Below, one piece after another: positions 10,573 to 21,048 of a DNA stretch of 64,000 nt (position 1 is its first letter; the number at the start of each line of letters is the position of its first letter). Under the pieces are notes generated by a model. That model was not told the DNA's origin, did no database searches, and saw nothing but the letters and a program-made list of their open reading frames with translations. Made by a program: the position numbers and the translations under genes. Source of the DNA: Pictodentalium vernedei (Eukaryota; Mollusca; Scaphopoda; Dentaliida; Dentaliidae); the NCBI GenBank assembly GCA_031216915.1, contig CM062288.1, positions 184,166,596 through 184,230,595 of the forward strand, written 5' to 3'.

Positions 10573-13500
10573 ATGAAAGTGTCAATGACACTGTAGCTTA
10601 ACTTGTGTGTTGTGTTTGATGAAAAGGATAATGTTCAATGTTTATGAAAGGATTATGAAATAAGACAAGAATTGTGATAATTGGGAATATGTTCATTTCT
10701 GTTCCCTGTATGCTATGTTTATGATAAAAATAACACACTGTACTAAAGAGCTGAGGGGTGGGTTAATATGACCTCACAGTTAATGTATGTGGCCCTCACA
10801 GTTAATGTATATCAACATTTATTTATTATTATTATTTATTGATGTTTAAGGTCACATATTTATGCACAATGGCTAATCATGACCGTGACAGTTTTACAGG
10901 TGGAGGAAGCCGGAGTACCCGGAGAGAACCACCGAGCAACGACGAGCAGCTGCCAGCTCCCCAACATCGTAACTCCGCACTGCAGCACAGGCAGGGTTAG
11001 ATTGGTTGAAGACATGCGTACCATCGACGTGCAATACGCCTTAGTACACAGCGTCATCGTGCCCCCACGTGGGCAATGGAGATGAAGTGTCTTGCCCAAG
11101 GACACAACGCGGTTGCCGCAGGTGGGATTCGAACCGAGGACCTCTCGGCTTGCAGCCTGCACCTCTACCTACTGAGCCACCGAGCTCCCAATGTATATCA
11201 ACAAAAGTTACCAAGTTACAGTGAAATTATTCCAAAATGAGTCATCCTATCAAGTTACATTACAATCCCTTCATCAATATGGCCTGTAGACTGTGCTAAA
11301 GGTTTTCGGGCTTCGGGCTCTGGCAGCCATCATGGTTGAATGATCGCAACCAAAAGGGGACATTCTCATCTGGGCATCATCTGGAGTGATCCTACAAAGT
11401 TACAAGGAAATCCCTTCATAAATATGACCTGTAGACTGTGCTCAAGGTTTTTGGGCTTCGGGCTCCTGAAGGCGTCACAGTTGACCAATCACGACCAAAA
11501 GGGGATGTCATCATCTAGGCATAATATGGAGTCAAACTTACGGGTTACAATGAAGTCCTTCCATAAATATGACCAATAGACTATGCTAAAGGTTTTGGGA
11601 ATTTGGGTTCGGGCAGCCATCAAGGCTGAATGATCGCGACCAAAAGGGGACGTTCTCATCTAGACATTATTTAGAGTCATCCTACCAAGGTACAATGAAA
11701 TCCCTTCATAAATATCACCTGTAGACTGTGCTAAATATTTCGGGCTTTGGGCCCCTGTAGCCAACACAGTTGCCTAATGGTGTCCAAAAGAGGCTGTTCT
11801 CATCTAGACATTACATGAAGTCAACCTACCAAGTTACAATGAAATCCCTTCATAAATATGATCTGAAGACAGTGCTAAAGGTTTTCGGGCTTCAGGCTTG
11901 GGCAGCCATCCTGATTGAATGATCGCAACCAAAAGGGGACATTCTCATCTGGACATCATCTGGAGTGATCCTATGAAGTTACAATGAAATCCCTTCATAA
12001 ATATGACCTGTAGACTGTGCTCAAGATTTTCGGGCTTCAGGCACCTGTAGCCATCACATTGACCAACCACGACCAAAAGGGGATGTCATCATCTAGGCAT
12101 TATATGGAGTCAACCTAACAAGTTACAATGAAATCCTTCCATAAATACGACCTACAGACATGCTAAAGGTTTTTGGGATCGGGCAGCCATCAAGGCTGAA
12201 TGATCATGACCAAAAGGGGATGGACGTTCTCATCTGGACACTATTTGGAGTCATCCTACTAAGCTACAATGAAATCCCTTCATAATTATGACCTGTAGAC
12301 TGTTCTACAGGTTTTCGGGCTTTGGGCCCCTGAAGCCGTCACAGTTGCCTAATCGTGTCCAAAAGGGGATGTTCTCATCTAGACATTATATGAAGTCAAC
12401 CTACCAAGTTACAATGAAATCCCTTCATAAATATGACCTGTAGACTGTGCTAAAGGTTTTCGGGCTCGGGCAGCCATCATGGTTGAATGATCGCAACCAA
12501 AGCGGACAATGTCATCTGGGCATCATCTGGAGTGATTCTGCAAAGTTACAATGAAATCCCTTCATAAATATGACCTGTAGACTGTGCTCAAGGTTTTCGG
12601 GCTTCGGGCATCTGTAGCCATCACAGTTGACCAATCATGACCAAAAGAGGATGTCATCATCTAGGCATTATATGGAGTCAACCTAACAGGTTACAATGAA
12701 ATCCTTCTATAAATATAACCTTTTGCCTATGCTAAAGGTTTTTGGGGCTCGGGCACCCATCAAGGCTGAATGATCACGGCCAAAATGGGACGTTCTCATC
12801 CAGACATTATTTGGAGTCATCCTACCAAGTTACAATGAAATCCCTTTATAAATATGACCTGTAGACTGTGCTTAAGGTTTTCGGGCTTCGGGCTCGGGCA
12901 GCCATCATGGTTGAATGATCGCAACCATAAGGGACAATCTCATCTGGGCATCAACTGGAGTGATCCTACGAAGTTACAATGAAAGCCCTTCATAAATATG
13001 ACCTGTAGACTGTGCTCAAGGTTTTTAGGCTTCGGGCACTTGTAGCCATCACAGCTGACCAATCACGACCAAAAGGGGATGTCGTCATCTAGGCATTATA
13101 TGGAGTCAACCTAATACGTTACACTGAAATCCTTCCATAAATATGACCTTTTACTTATGCTAAAGGTTTTTGGGCTCGGGCACCTATCAAGGCTGAATGG
13201 TCGCGAGCAAAATGGGACGTTCTCATCTAGACATTATTTGGAGTCATCCTACCAAGTTACAATGAAATCCCCTCATAAATATGACCTGTAGACTGTGCTA
13301 AAGGTTTTCGGGCTTTGGGCACCTTTAGCCGTCAAGGTTTTCGGGCTTCGGGCACCTGTAGCCATCACAGTTGACCAATCATGACCAAAAGGGGATGTCA
13401 TCTTCTAAGCATTATATGGAGTCAACCTAACAGGTTACAATGAAATCCTTCTATAAATATAACCTTTTACCTATGCTAAAGGTTTTTGGGCTCGGGCACC

Positions 13501-14712
13501 CATCAAGGCTGAATGATCGCGAGCAAAATGGGACATTCTCATCTAGACATTATTTGGAGTCATCCTACCAAGTTACAATGAAATCCCCTCATAAATATGA
13601 CCTGTAGACTGTGCTTAAGGTTTTCGGGCTTCGGGCTCGGGCAGCCATCATGGCTGAATGATCGCAACCATAGGGGACAATCTCAACTGGGCATCATCTG
13701 GAGTGATCCTAAGAAGTTACAATGAAATCCCTTCATAAATATGACCTGTAGACTGTGCTCAAGGTTTTCGGGCTTCGGGCACTTGTAGACATCACAACTG
13801 ACCAATCACGACCAAAAGGGGATGTCAACATCTAGGCATTATATGGAGTCAACCTAACAGGTTACAATGAAATCCTTCCATAAATATGACCTTTTGCCTA
13901 TGCTAAAGGTTTTTGGGCTCGGGCACCCAAGGCTGCATGGTCGCGCTCAAAATGGGACCTTCTCATCTAGACATTATTTGGAGTCATCTTACCAAGTTAC
14001 AATGAAATCCCTTCATAAATATGACCTCTAGACTGTGCTAAAGGTTTTCGGGCTTCGGGCCCCTATAGCCATCACAGTTGCCCAATCACGTCCAAAAGGG
14101 GACTTTCTCATCTAGACAATGTATGAAGTGAACCCACCAAGTTACAATGAAATTCCTCAATACATATGACCTGTAGACTGTGCTAAAGGTATTCGGGTTT
14201 TGGGCTTGGGCAGTCGTCACGGTTGGCAGATCATGCCCACATGGGGAAATTCTCATCTAGACATCATAAGGAGTCATCCTACCAAGTTACAATGAAATCC
14301 CTCCACATTAAAAATGACCTGCAGACTGTGCTAAAAGTTTTTTGGTTTCGGGCTTGGGCAGCCATCACGGTTGATAGATCATGCCCAAAAGGGGACGTTC
14401 TCATCTAGGCATTATACAGAGGCATCCTACCAAGTTACAATGAAATCCCTTCATAAATACGACCTGTAGACTGTGCTAATGGTTTTGGGGTTTTGGGCTC
14501 GGGCAGCCATACCGGTTGCCCGATCGCGACCAAAAGGGGACGTTCTCATCTAGACATGACCCCAAACCTGCATATGAAATTTCGTAACGATCAGACAAGA
14601 ACTGCAGGGTGTAGCCCATGCTAAAGGGAAATGTGAACAGACGTCACAGACTCACAGACTTCCGCACGCGTGATGGCAATAGCTTATCTTGACTATGTCA
14701 AGTTAAGCTAAC
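10573..14712 (+). mobile_element. Helentron/pearl-like tandem-repeat element, family A
   Basis: Starts with ATGAAAGTGTCAATGACACT, then AGCTTAACTTG. A unique 5' part of about 600 bp holds a SINE. The body is about 23 monomers of about 146 bp carrying AAGTTACAATGAAATCC, GACCTGTAGACTGTGCT and GGTTTTCGGGCTTCGGGC. The 3' end is a hairpin at 14,681-14,709 (AGCTTATCTTGAC / GTCAAGTTAAGCT) followed by AAC. Its last arm is the reverse complement of the 5' AGCTTAACTTG. The 5' part recurs inverted at 31,981-32,630 and a similar 5' end occurs at 20,984. Non-coding. Confidence 0.75.
10818..11189 (-). mobile_element. Full-length tRNA-derived SINE
   Basis: On the minus strand the head contains TGGCTCAGTAGGTAGAGG (A-box-like) and GGTTCGAATCC (perfect B-box consensus). 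The A/T-rich tail is at the left. A 14-bp duplication AATGTATATCAACA flanks it (10,804-10,817; 11,190-11,203). Same family as 5,079-5,428 but with a better preserved promoter, so possibly a younger copy. It lies in the 5' part of family A. Confidence 0.85.
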
Positions 14713-14848
14713 AAAACAGGTCTAGAGAGAAAAACGTCTACCACTCCAGTTAAGAATAACTGGAGGGGAAGTGTGCATAAGTGACCCATCGAAATAACAT
14801 TCATAGCCACTCCGCACAACCCCATCTGGCACATAAAATTTTCCACTG

Positions 14849-15098
14849 TTAACCCTTTACCCAACGCAGACGATATCAAAATTTATTATTTTAAATATCA
14901 TTTTTTTCAAATTTTACAAAAGGTTTCAACAAAACCATATCATGTGACCCCTCGTTGGAACGAGCTCGACAAGCTCGCTCCAACGAGGGGTCACATGATA
15001 TGGTTTTGTTGAAATCTTTTGAAAAATAATATTTTTTCAACTGCTGAATTTGCATATTACGCGGGAGGATGCGGCCGATTCGTTGGGTAAAGGGTTAA
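14849..15098. mobile_element. TTAA miniature element with central palindrome
   Basis: TTAA on both sides with inverted ends TTAACCCTTTACCCAACG and CGTTGGGTAAAGGGTTAA. The centre is a long foldback around GGAACGAGCTCG and CGAGGGGTCACATGATATGG. Same family as 49,788-50,029. It sits in the DIRS-like interior between two tandem-repeat elements. Confidence 0.8.
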
Positions 15099-15492
15099 TG
15101 CGTCAGATAACAGATAAAAGTGAGCCAAACAGCTGACTAATTCGCTCTGTGAAACAACAGACGAACCAGCCTGTTGAAAATGAATTGTGGGATATGTGTA
15201 TCCTATCATTAATCCCATGAGACATTATCTAGTTCACAATTCCAGTGACCTAAAGAACTATACTCGCTACATCGCTGAACGCTCGCTTTTCGACTGAAAG
15301 ATTATCTTAAAAAATGCCGCTCAGGATCACAGATCCAATGTCGAGTTGTGACCTTGACCTTTGACCAGGCGAGTCCAAGGTCAATAGGGTTCTTCCTCGC
15401 ACCAAGGCCAACACACCTATGAAGTTTCATGACTCTAGGTTGAACCACTATCAAGTTCTCATCCGGAAACCAATTGTTGCGATATACTATGT

Positions 15493-16135
15493 TCAAGGTC
15501 ACTGTGACCTTGACCTTTGACCTGGTGAGTCCAACATCAATAGGGTTCTTCCTCGCACCAAGGCCAACACGCCTGTAAAGTTTCATGGCTCTAGGTTGAA
15601 CCACTATCAAGTTATCATCCGGAAACCAATTGTTGCGATATACTATGTTCAAGGTCACTGTGACCTTGACCTTTGACCTGGTGAGTCCAAGATCAATAGG
15701 GTTCTTCCTCGCACCAAGGCCAACACACCTATAAAGTTTCATGACTCTAGGTTGAACCACTATCAAGTTATCATCCGGAAACCAATTGTTGCGATATACT
15801 ATGTTCAAGGTCATTGTGACCTTGACCTTTGACCTGGTGAGTCCAAGATCAATAGGGTTCTTCCTCGCACCAAGGCCAACACACCTATGAAGTTTCATGA
15901 CTCTAGGTTGAACCACTATCAAGTTATCATCCGGAAACCAATTGTTGCGATATACTATGTTAAAGGTCACTGTGACCTTGACCTTTGACGTAGCGAGTCA
16001 AAAATCAATAGGGTTCTTCCCCTCACCAAGGCCAATCTACCTATGAAGTTTCATGAATGTGAGTTGAACCATTATCAAGTTATCATCCGGAAACCAATTG
16101 TTTAAGATTTACTATGTTCAAGGTCACTGTGACCT
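15493..16135. promoter_or_regulatory. Array of estrogen-response-element palindromes and direct half-sites
   Basis: Five AGGTCAnnnTGACCT palindromes lie at 15,496-15,510, 15,652-15,666, 15,808-15,822, 15,964-15,978 and 16,121-16,135. Most are preceded by TC, giving TCAAGGTCA, the extended half-site known for ERR and FTZ-F1 type receptors. The first three are followed directly by TGACCTTTGACCT, a perfect one-base-spaced direct repeat (DR1) known for RXR/HNF4-type dimers; the later two have a mutated second half-site. Matches to consensus are seen directly; receptor binding is untested inference. Confidence 0.6.
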
Positions 16136-16259
16136 TGACCTTCGACGTAGCATGTCCAAAATCAATAGGGTTCTTCCTCCCACCAAGACCAACCTATGTA
16201 TGAAGTTTAATGAATGTGAGTTGAACCACTATCAAGTTATCATCCGGAAACCAATTGTT

Positions 16260-16360
16260 TACGCCCGCCCGCCCGCCCGCCCGCCCGCCCGCCCGCCCAC
16301 CCGAAACCCTCCCGCCCGCCCGCCCTCCCGCCCGCCCGCCCCGCCCGCCCGCCCGCCATT
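16260..16360. repeat. CCCG microsatellite
   Basis: Nearly uninterrupted CCCG/CCCGC tetranucleotide array between the last 156-bp monomer and the terminal hairpin. It occupies the place where related elements carry GGACGGACGG-type repeats. Confidence 0.9.
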
Positions 16361-17246
16361 CACCAAACTATAAGTCGAGTTTGACTTCATCACAACTCGA
16401 CTAATAACCTAATTATCCAGTTCCAGTCAAAATCGGTCGGACTGAGCTCTATAAGAGCCTCGAGCCACTGGTTCAAGGGTGTCTGATCAGTAACTCAAAC
16501 AGATGTAAACCCCCTATCCAAGTGGCTGGAAAGACAATCCCTAAAGAAATATATAGGAGAGATACCTATACCTTCGCTATGAGTCCTTATAGATGACCTG
16601 AGTCCAGGACAACCTCTCCTACTCTTTCTGTTGGTGTGGTCGATTAGACCCCAACTTAAAGAGTTGAGTATTGATGCTTTCTTGTAGCTAAATCCTACAT
16701 TAATGAAAGCTTACCATCAAAGACTAGAGTCTGGAAAACTAAAGCGACCTGTAGCAATTTTCCACCTTGCCAAATGTTTATATGAAGATGCAAGGCTTCG
16801 TCAGAATAACTCCCACTTAACATTTGTTAAGACAGAGATATATATATAATAGGTCTGGAAAGAATTTTTAAAAGGTACAAACGACCAAAAAATTCCTTTT
16901 CATATAGACGTAGCATCACAGTACTTAAAATTGAAGCTCATAAGACAATGAGTCAAAATTCACTCTGAATAAGAAATTATCTTCTGAACTGTGTCCGAGC
17001 GAACAGCTAAATGATGAAGGTAAGGCTACAACTAAAATCTTGGCCTGCTCATTCAATGCAGAGAAACTCTCAACACATCTTCCCCTGTAGTTTTTTAAAA
17101 GTATGTGAACAAACACAAACGGTTAAAATACATAAAAAGATGATAAGAAACCGTATTACTTTTTCCCGCAGGAAGTTAAATATGGTGTCGTCTACACAAT
17201 CGAAGACCTGTGACACCTGTGTAGACTTAACCGGAAAGAGGACCGA

Positions 17247-17492
17247 TCAAGCACCATTGAACAGCTCAAGTTTTGAGACTGACGTTGAGTGCTTCTGCCT
17301 TAGCAGGAATACTGCGATTAGCTGCGCAATTTGCGACAGCAAGTCCGTTACGGAGGCCTGAGGAGCAGCAGTCATGAATTGCTTGTCCGCCGGTTGCTCC
17401 TGGGACAGTGTGTCCGAGATGGCTATTACTGTGGACGTCCCGATGAGTGAAGCCTCATCTCCTTGGCTACTAGATGGTGCGACTTTCTTCAC
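17247..17492 (-). pseudogene. Coding remnant of DIRS-like copy 1, gag-like region
   Basis: An 82-codon open segment contains the block QASVTDLLSQIAQLI after a Ser-rich, Gln-rich stretch. The second element copy has QASFTDLLPQFAQYI at 43,528-43,632 on the same strand and in the same order relative to the element ends. That conserved reading frame is the best evidence that this was coding sequence. The family is not recognised; position near the 5' side of a DIRS-like element and the low-complexity composition suggest a gag-like protein, which is inference. Flanking stretches 16,406-17,246 and 17,493-18,049 hold no recognisable gene. Confidence 0.5.
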
Positions 17493-17953
17493 AAAAGATG
17501 GACCTTTTGATGATGCAGACTAGATATCCTAAGTCACTTAGCCAAGGTGCGGTTGGGAGTGCTTGGTAGACGCTAAAGAAGCCAAACTGTAGCCGTCCCC
17601 GGCTAAGAATTGAACTAAGCATACCGGACAATAGCTATGTATGTATGGTCCTCCTAAACACCGGAATGATGCGGAATGACACACAAAATTGAAAGTTTTA
17701 GCCCCCCAAATGGGGTTTAAAACCTACCTAGAATGCGGATCATCATGAGACTCATTGAATGCTGACTAATCCCACTGTTTGTTGAATGAAAACAATCGGC
17801 TAAACATAGGCCATATCCCCCCATTACGACTAATAAAGCTTGGCTAACACCCCCTTAAACTTTAAACCCTAAACTGGTTACTTCTGAGGGAGTGATATAA
17901 CTAATGTTTTCACAAAATTCTTCATTTAATTTAATTTTTTTTTCTGGGGGGGA

Positions 17954-17974
17954 GGGGGGGGGGGGGGGGGGGGG
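17954..17974. repeat. Poly(G) run
   Basis: 21 uninterrupted G preceded by further G-rich sequence. It lies in the DIRS-like interior. Confidence 0.95.
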
Positions 17975-18049
17975 TGCTATTTGGAATTTCCGAAGGATTA
18001 CCAGATACCTCATATATTACATACGGCATCCCATTTCTCAGAAGGCTTG

Positions 18050-19060
18050 ATGGATGACTCCCGGTTTTTCAAAACTAAATAGTTGGAGCTTTCGCCACTC
18101 CTTTTTTTGTAACCGCTATGGTCAATACACTGGGGCCGCTACCGAATCAGATGTATCAGCTGCCGGACAAGCGGGTGACGACATGTGAGCTCATCTAACC
18201 TATACCACCTGCTTGTGAAAAATGATAAACGAGCTTGGGAGACGACTGACATAAGCTATCAGCTTTCTGTCGAATCCCTCCCTAACATAGCTACCTATAT
18301 CTATTTGCATATCTTTGTTATTCTGTGTTCAATCGTATTTTATATTGCTCATTCTTTCATCGTTTCTTGTGAAATGAATACAGTTAACAAATTCTTGAAA
18401 AAATACTGTTTAAACTAAACCGGCGTTTCTGTTTGGTTTTCTTTCCTCTTCCTCCATTCAATTTGCCTTGGCACAACATTTGGCTAGCCCTACCGTGGCG
18501 GACTCAAACCTTTACCATCGCTATGCCGAAACCGACTAGAGACCCCCGCCCCCCTCTCTCTCTCTCTGGGTTCACCGTTGTGATGGCATTCCAAAGGTGA
18601 CCTGCAGGGAAACAATAACCGCGTGGATACCCCTTAAGATCTCATTTGAGGCAATAGGTAAGCTAGGTCTGTGTCATCCAAGTGAAACAAAATTTGGTTA
18701 ACCGGGTTGCAAGGGATTTTTAAATCCCACATCATCCCTGGGCGCCCTCGGCGTGCTAAAACCTTTCATTCATCGCCATCACTTGCCTCTTGTTACCGTG
18801 GGAGTTGCAAACAGCGAGGAAAGTCTTCACCTGCTGCCGGGTCCCCCGTTCCTCCCCGAGATTTAAATTTCTGGGAATTTATGCTGGCTGGTCCCATACA
18901 CATGACTCCCGGTTCTTCAAAACTAAACTGTTGGAGCTTTCTCCGCTACTTTTTTGTAATGATCAGATACCAGGGCCACTACTGAACCGGCGTTGCTGTT
19001 TGTTTGTTTTTCTTTTCTCTTCTTCCCACATCGTCCCTGCGTGCCTTCGGCACGCTAAAA
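18050..19060. repeat. Partially duplicated segment with two CTAAAA-terminated hairpins
   Basis: ATGACTCCCGGTTYTTCAAA and about 100 following bases occur at about 18,054 and again at about 18,902. CCGGCGTTTCTGTTTG at 18,420 matches 18,987. Two related ends, at 18,730-18,763 and 19,027-19,062, read CATCRTCCCTGSG, then a GCGTGCC-TTC-GGCACGC hairpin (perfect in the second), then TAAAACC. This hairpin-CTAAAA form matches the 3' ends of the tandem-repeat elements, so both may be ends of another family. A degenerate inverted relative lies near 54,690. Confidence 0.5.
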
Positions 19061-19642
19061 CCTTTTATTTATTCATCGCCATCACTTTTCGTTTAGTTTA
19101 AACAATACTTATTTCCAATTTTCCGAATATACATGAAACAATATATGACACCACAATAACCCCATTTTACGGAGACAAAACCCCGACTTATGAATAATGC
19201 CTCACTTACGATACCCCATTCCCTGAAAAGTTTCTCGAGCTGGAGGCCGGCCGCTACTTCTATTATTAATCACCCACAAATCACTGCTTAAAACCTTCGA
19301 GATTCTAAAAAATCTTTTTTTGGTCGAGACTCATTTATTTTTTTGGTCGGTACTTCCTGGCTTTTGGTCGGTAATAAGCACTTTTGGACTGTTTTGGTCA
19401 GTAATTAGTAGGACCGCCGTATTATCATTCTGTTTGGTTATAGATCTGTCATTCCGGTGTTTTCAAACTGTCCCTCGTCAAGTTGAAAAAATATATTTTG
19501 TTACCACATGTTATATTTTTTCAATGTTAGAATGTGCTGATGATTAGTTTAATTAAATAAGATTTGCTGGTCAATAAGAAATAGATGTCATTCCGCGTCA
19601 TTCCACGTCATTCCGTGTCATTCCGGTGTTTAGGAGGACCCT

Positions 19643-20905
19643 GTATGTAAGCTCTGACTGACACAAGTTTCTACCAACAACACCCGACCCCAGATGTTAA
19701 AAGAGACAGTGGGGTCTCTCTCTTGCTCGCGGTCCAGGAAGACCTAACCACGCATACCTCAGAACTTGCCAGCTTCTTCCTTCCATCAACACAGGGTGAG
19801 CATGATTGGATTAAATGGTTCTCGCTACACCCTTATTCTCTCTCGACCGCTACGGTCATACCTGGCATCACACCACTATTCTACATGATAGATCTGCTGG
19901 TTGAGCTAGCTGGAGACAAGGGACGTAAACCTTAGTTCAAAAGCCTAGCCCTTGTCTAATATCATTGAGCACTTTTCCGCTAGCTCTGAATACAATGCAC
20001 ATGCGACACATCCGGTGTCCCGGTCTTCATATTCAATCTTAACCACTTCACAGGCATCAGGGAACTGAAACCACTCATCACGGTTTATAGCCCTGTGCAG
20101 TATACGAGCACTTTGTCCGTTATGTATAGGAAACCATAAGACTAGCCAACCACGGCTGCCTATTAGATGGGACGTCCCGGACAGGAGGCATGGACGTATA
20201 CTCCGACTGACGCAAGTTCCTACCAACATCTGTCCCCAGATGATGCTGTAAGAGAGCGAGGCCTCTCTCTTGCTCGCGGTCCTGGGTGACCTGGACGAGC
20301 ATACCTCAGAACTTGCCAGCTTCCTCGCTCCACCCTATATCATCTTCTAGCCCGGAGCAGATACACCCGGCATCACAGTTCTCCGAGGCCTGAGTAACCA
20401 CTTCACCGGTATAGCTAGCTGGCGACAACGCACTTTGTGCGGTCGTGTGTGCTTTTCGAACGTAGAGGACGCTATAAAACTAGCCGATCCCGGCAGCCTT
20501 TTAGAAGGAGCGTCCCGGACAGGAAGGCATGGACGTAAGCTCCAACTGACACAAGTTCCTACCAACAACCTCTGACCCCAAATGTTGTTATAAGAGAGAG
20601 GGGCCTCTCTCTTGCTCGCGATCATGGTAGACCTGGACGAGCATACCTCAGAATTTGTCTGCTACCTCCTTCCCGTGCTTCCTCCATTCTGTCATCGCAG
20701 GGTGAGCATGTTTGTATTTTTCTAGTGCTTGCTACACCCTTATTCCTCTTCTCGACTGCTACGAACATACCCGGCGTCACACCACTAGTCTACGTAATAG
20801 ATCTGCCAGTTGAGCTAGCTGGAGACAAGGGACGTAAACCTTACTTCAAAAGCCTAGCCCTTGTCTAATATCATTGAGCACTTTTCCGCTAGCTCTAATA
20901 GTATA
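19643..20905 (-). pseudogene. Locally duplicated coding remnant of DIRS-like copy 1
   Basis: A block with CTCTCTCTTGCTCGCGGTCC occurs at about 19,720, 20,262 and 20,605. The block at 19,900-19,995 (GAGACAAGGGACGTAAACC) recurs almost unchanged at 20,812-20,905, implying a duplication of about 912 bp. On the minus strand, 19,945-20,229 is open and ends in ELAEKCSMILDKG, comparable to ELAAKVLMIFSTGLRSS in copy 2 (44,619-44,770). Upstream minus-strand peptides include QDREQERG, comparable to GSDRELEN in copy 2. Frames are broken between blocks. Function unknown; probably the same low-complexity gag-like protein. Confidence 0.45.
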
Positions 20906-21048
20906 ATGCAACGACGGAAGCACACTCCCTGACGGCTTCACGAAACCACAACATGTTCTTGTTCCTCTGTAAATAGAAACTAAATGAAAGTGTCAATGAC
21001 ACTGTAGCTCAACTTGTTTAAGACATGTACATGTGGGCTGTTCCACGC

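Larger units (their letters stand above)
15330..16405 (+). mobile_element. Helentron/pearl-like element with nuclear-receptor-like repeats
   Basis: The 5' motif GTCGAGTTGTGA near 15,340 is the reverse complement of the 3' arm TCACAACTCGAC at 16,390-16,401. The body is about six monomers of exactly 156 bp, each with ACCACTATCAAGTTATCATC and a nuclear-receptor-type core. A (CCCG)n microsatellite (16,260-16,360) and a terminal hairpin (AGTCGAGTT / AACTCGACT, 16,373-16,402) followed by AAT complete it. Because 156 is a multiple of three, a 222-codon open frame runs through the monomers on the minus strand; it is a repeat artefact. The left border is approximate. Confidence 0.72.

Noticed and set aside
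11240..14560. CRISPR-like array
   Set aside because: Regular repeats are whole diverging monomers of about 146 bp without unique spacers, in an animal genome. They are part of a mobile element with defined ends.
15302..15970. 222-codon open frame on the minus strand
   Set aside because: It is a translation of 156-bp monomers (52 codons each), kept open because the period is a multiple of three. Repetition is at DNA level and ends with the array.
16098..16373. Pro/Ala/Arg-rich frame
   Set aside because: Translation of the CCCG microsatellite.
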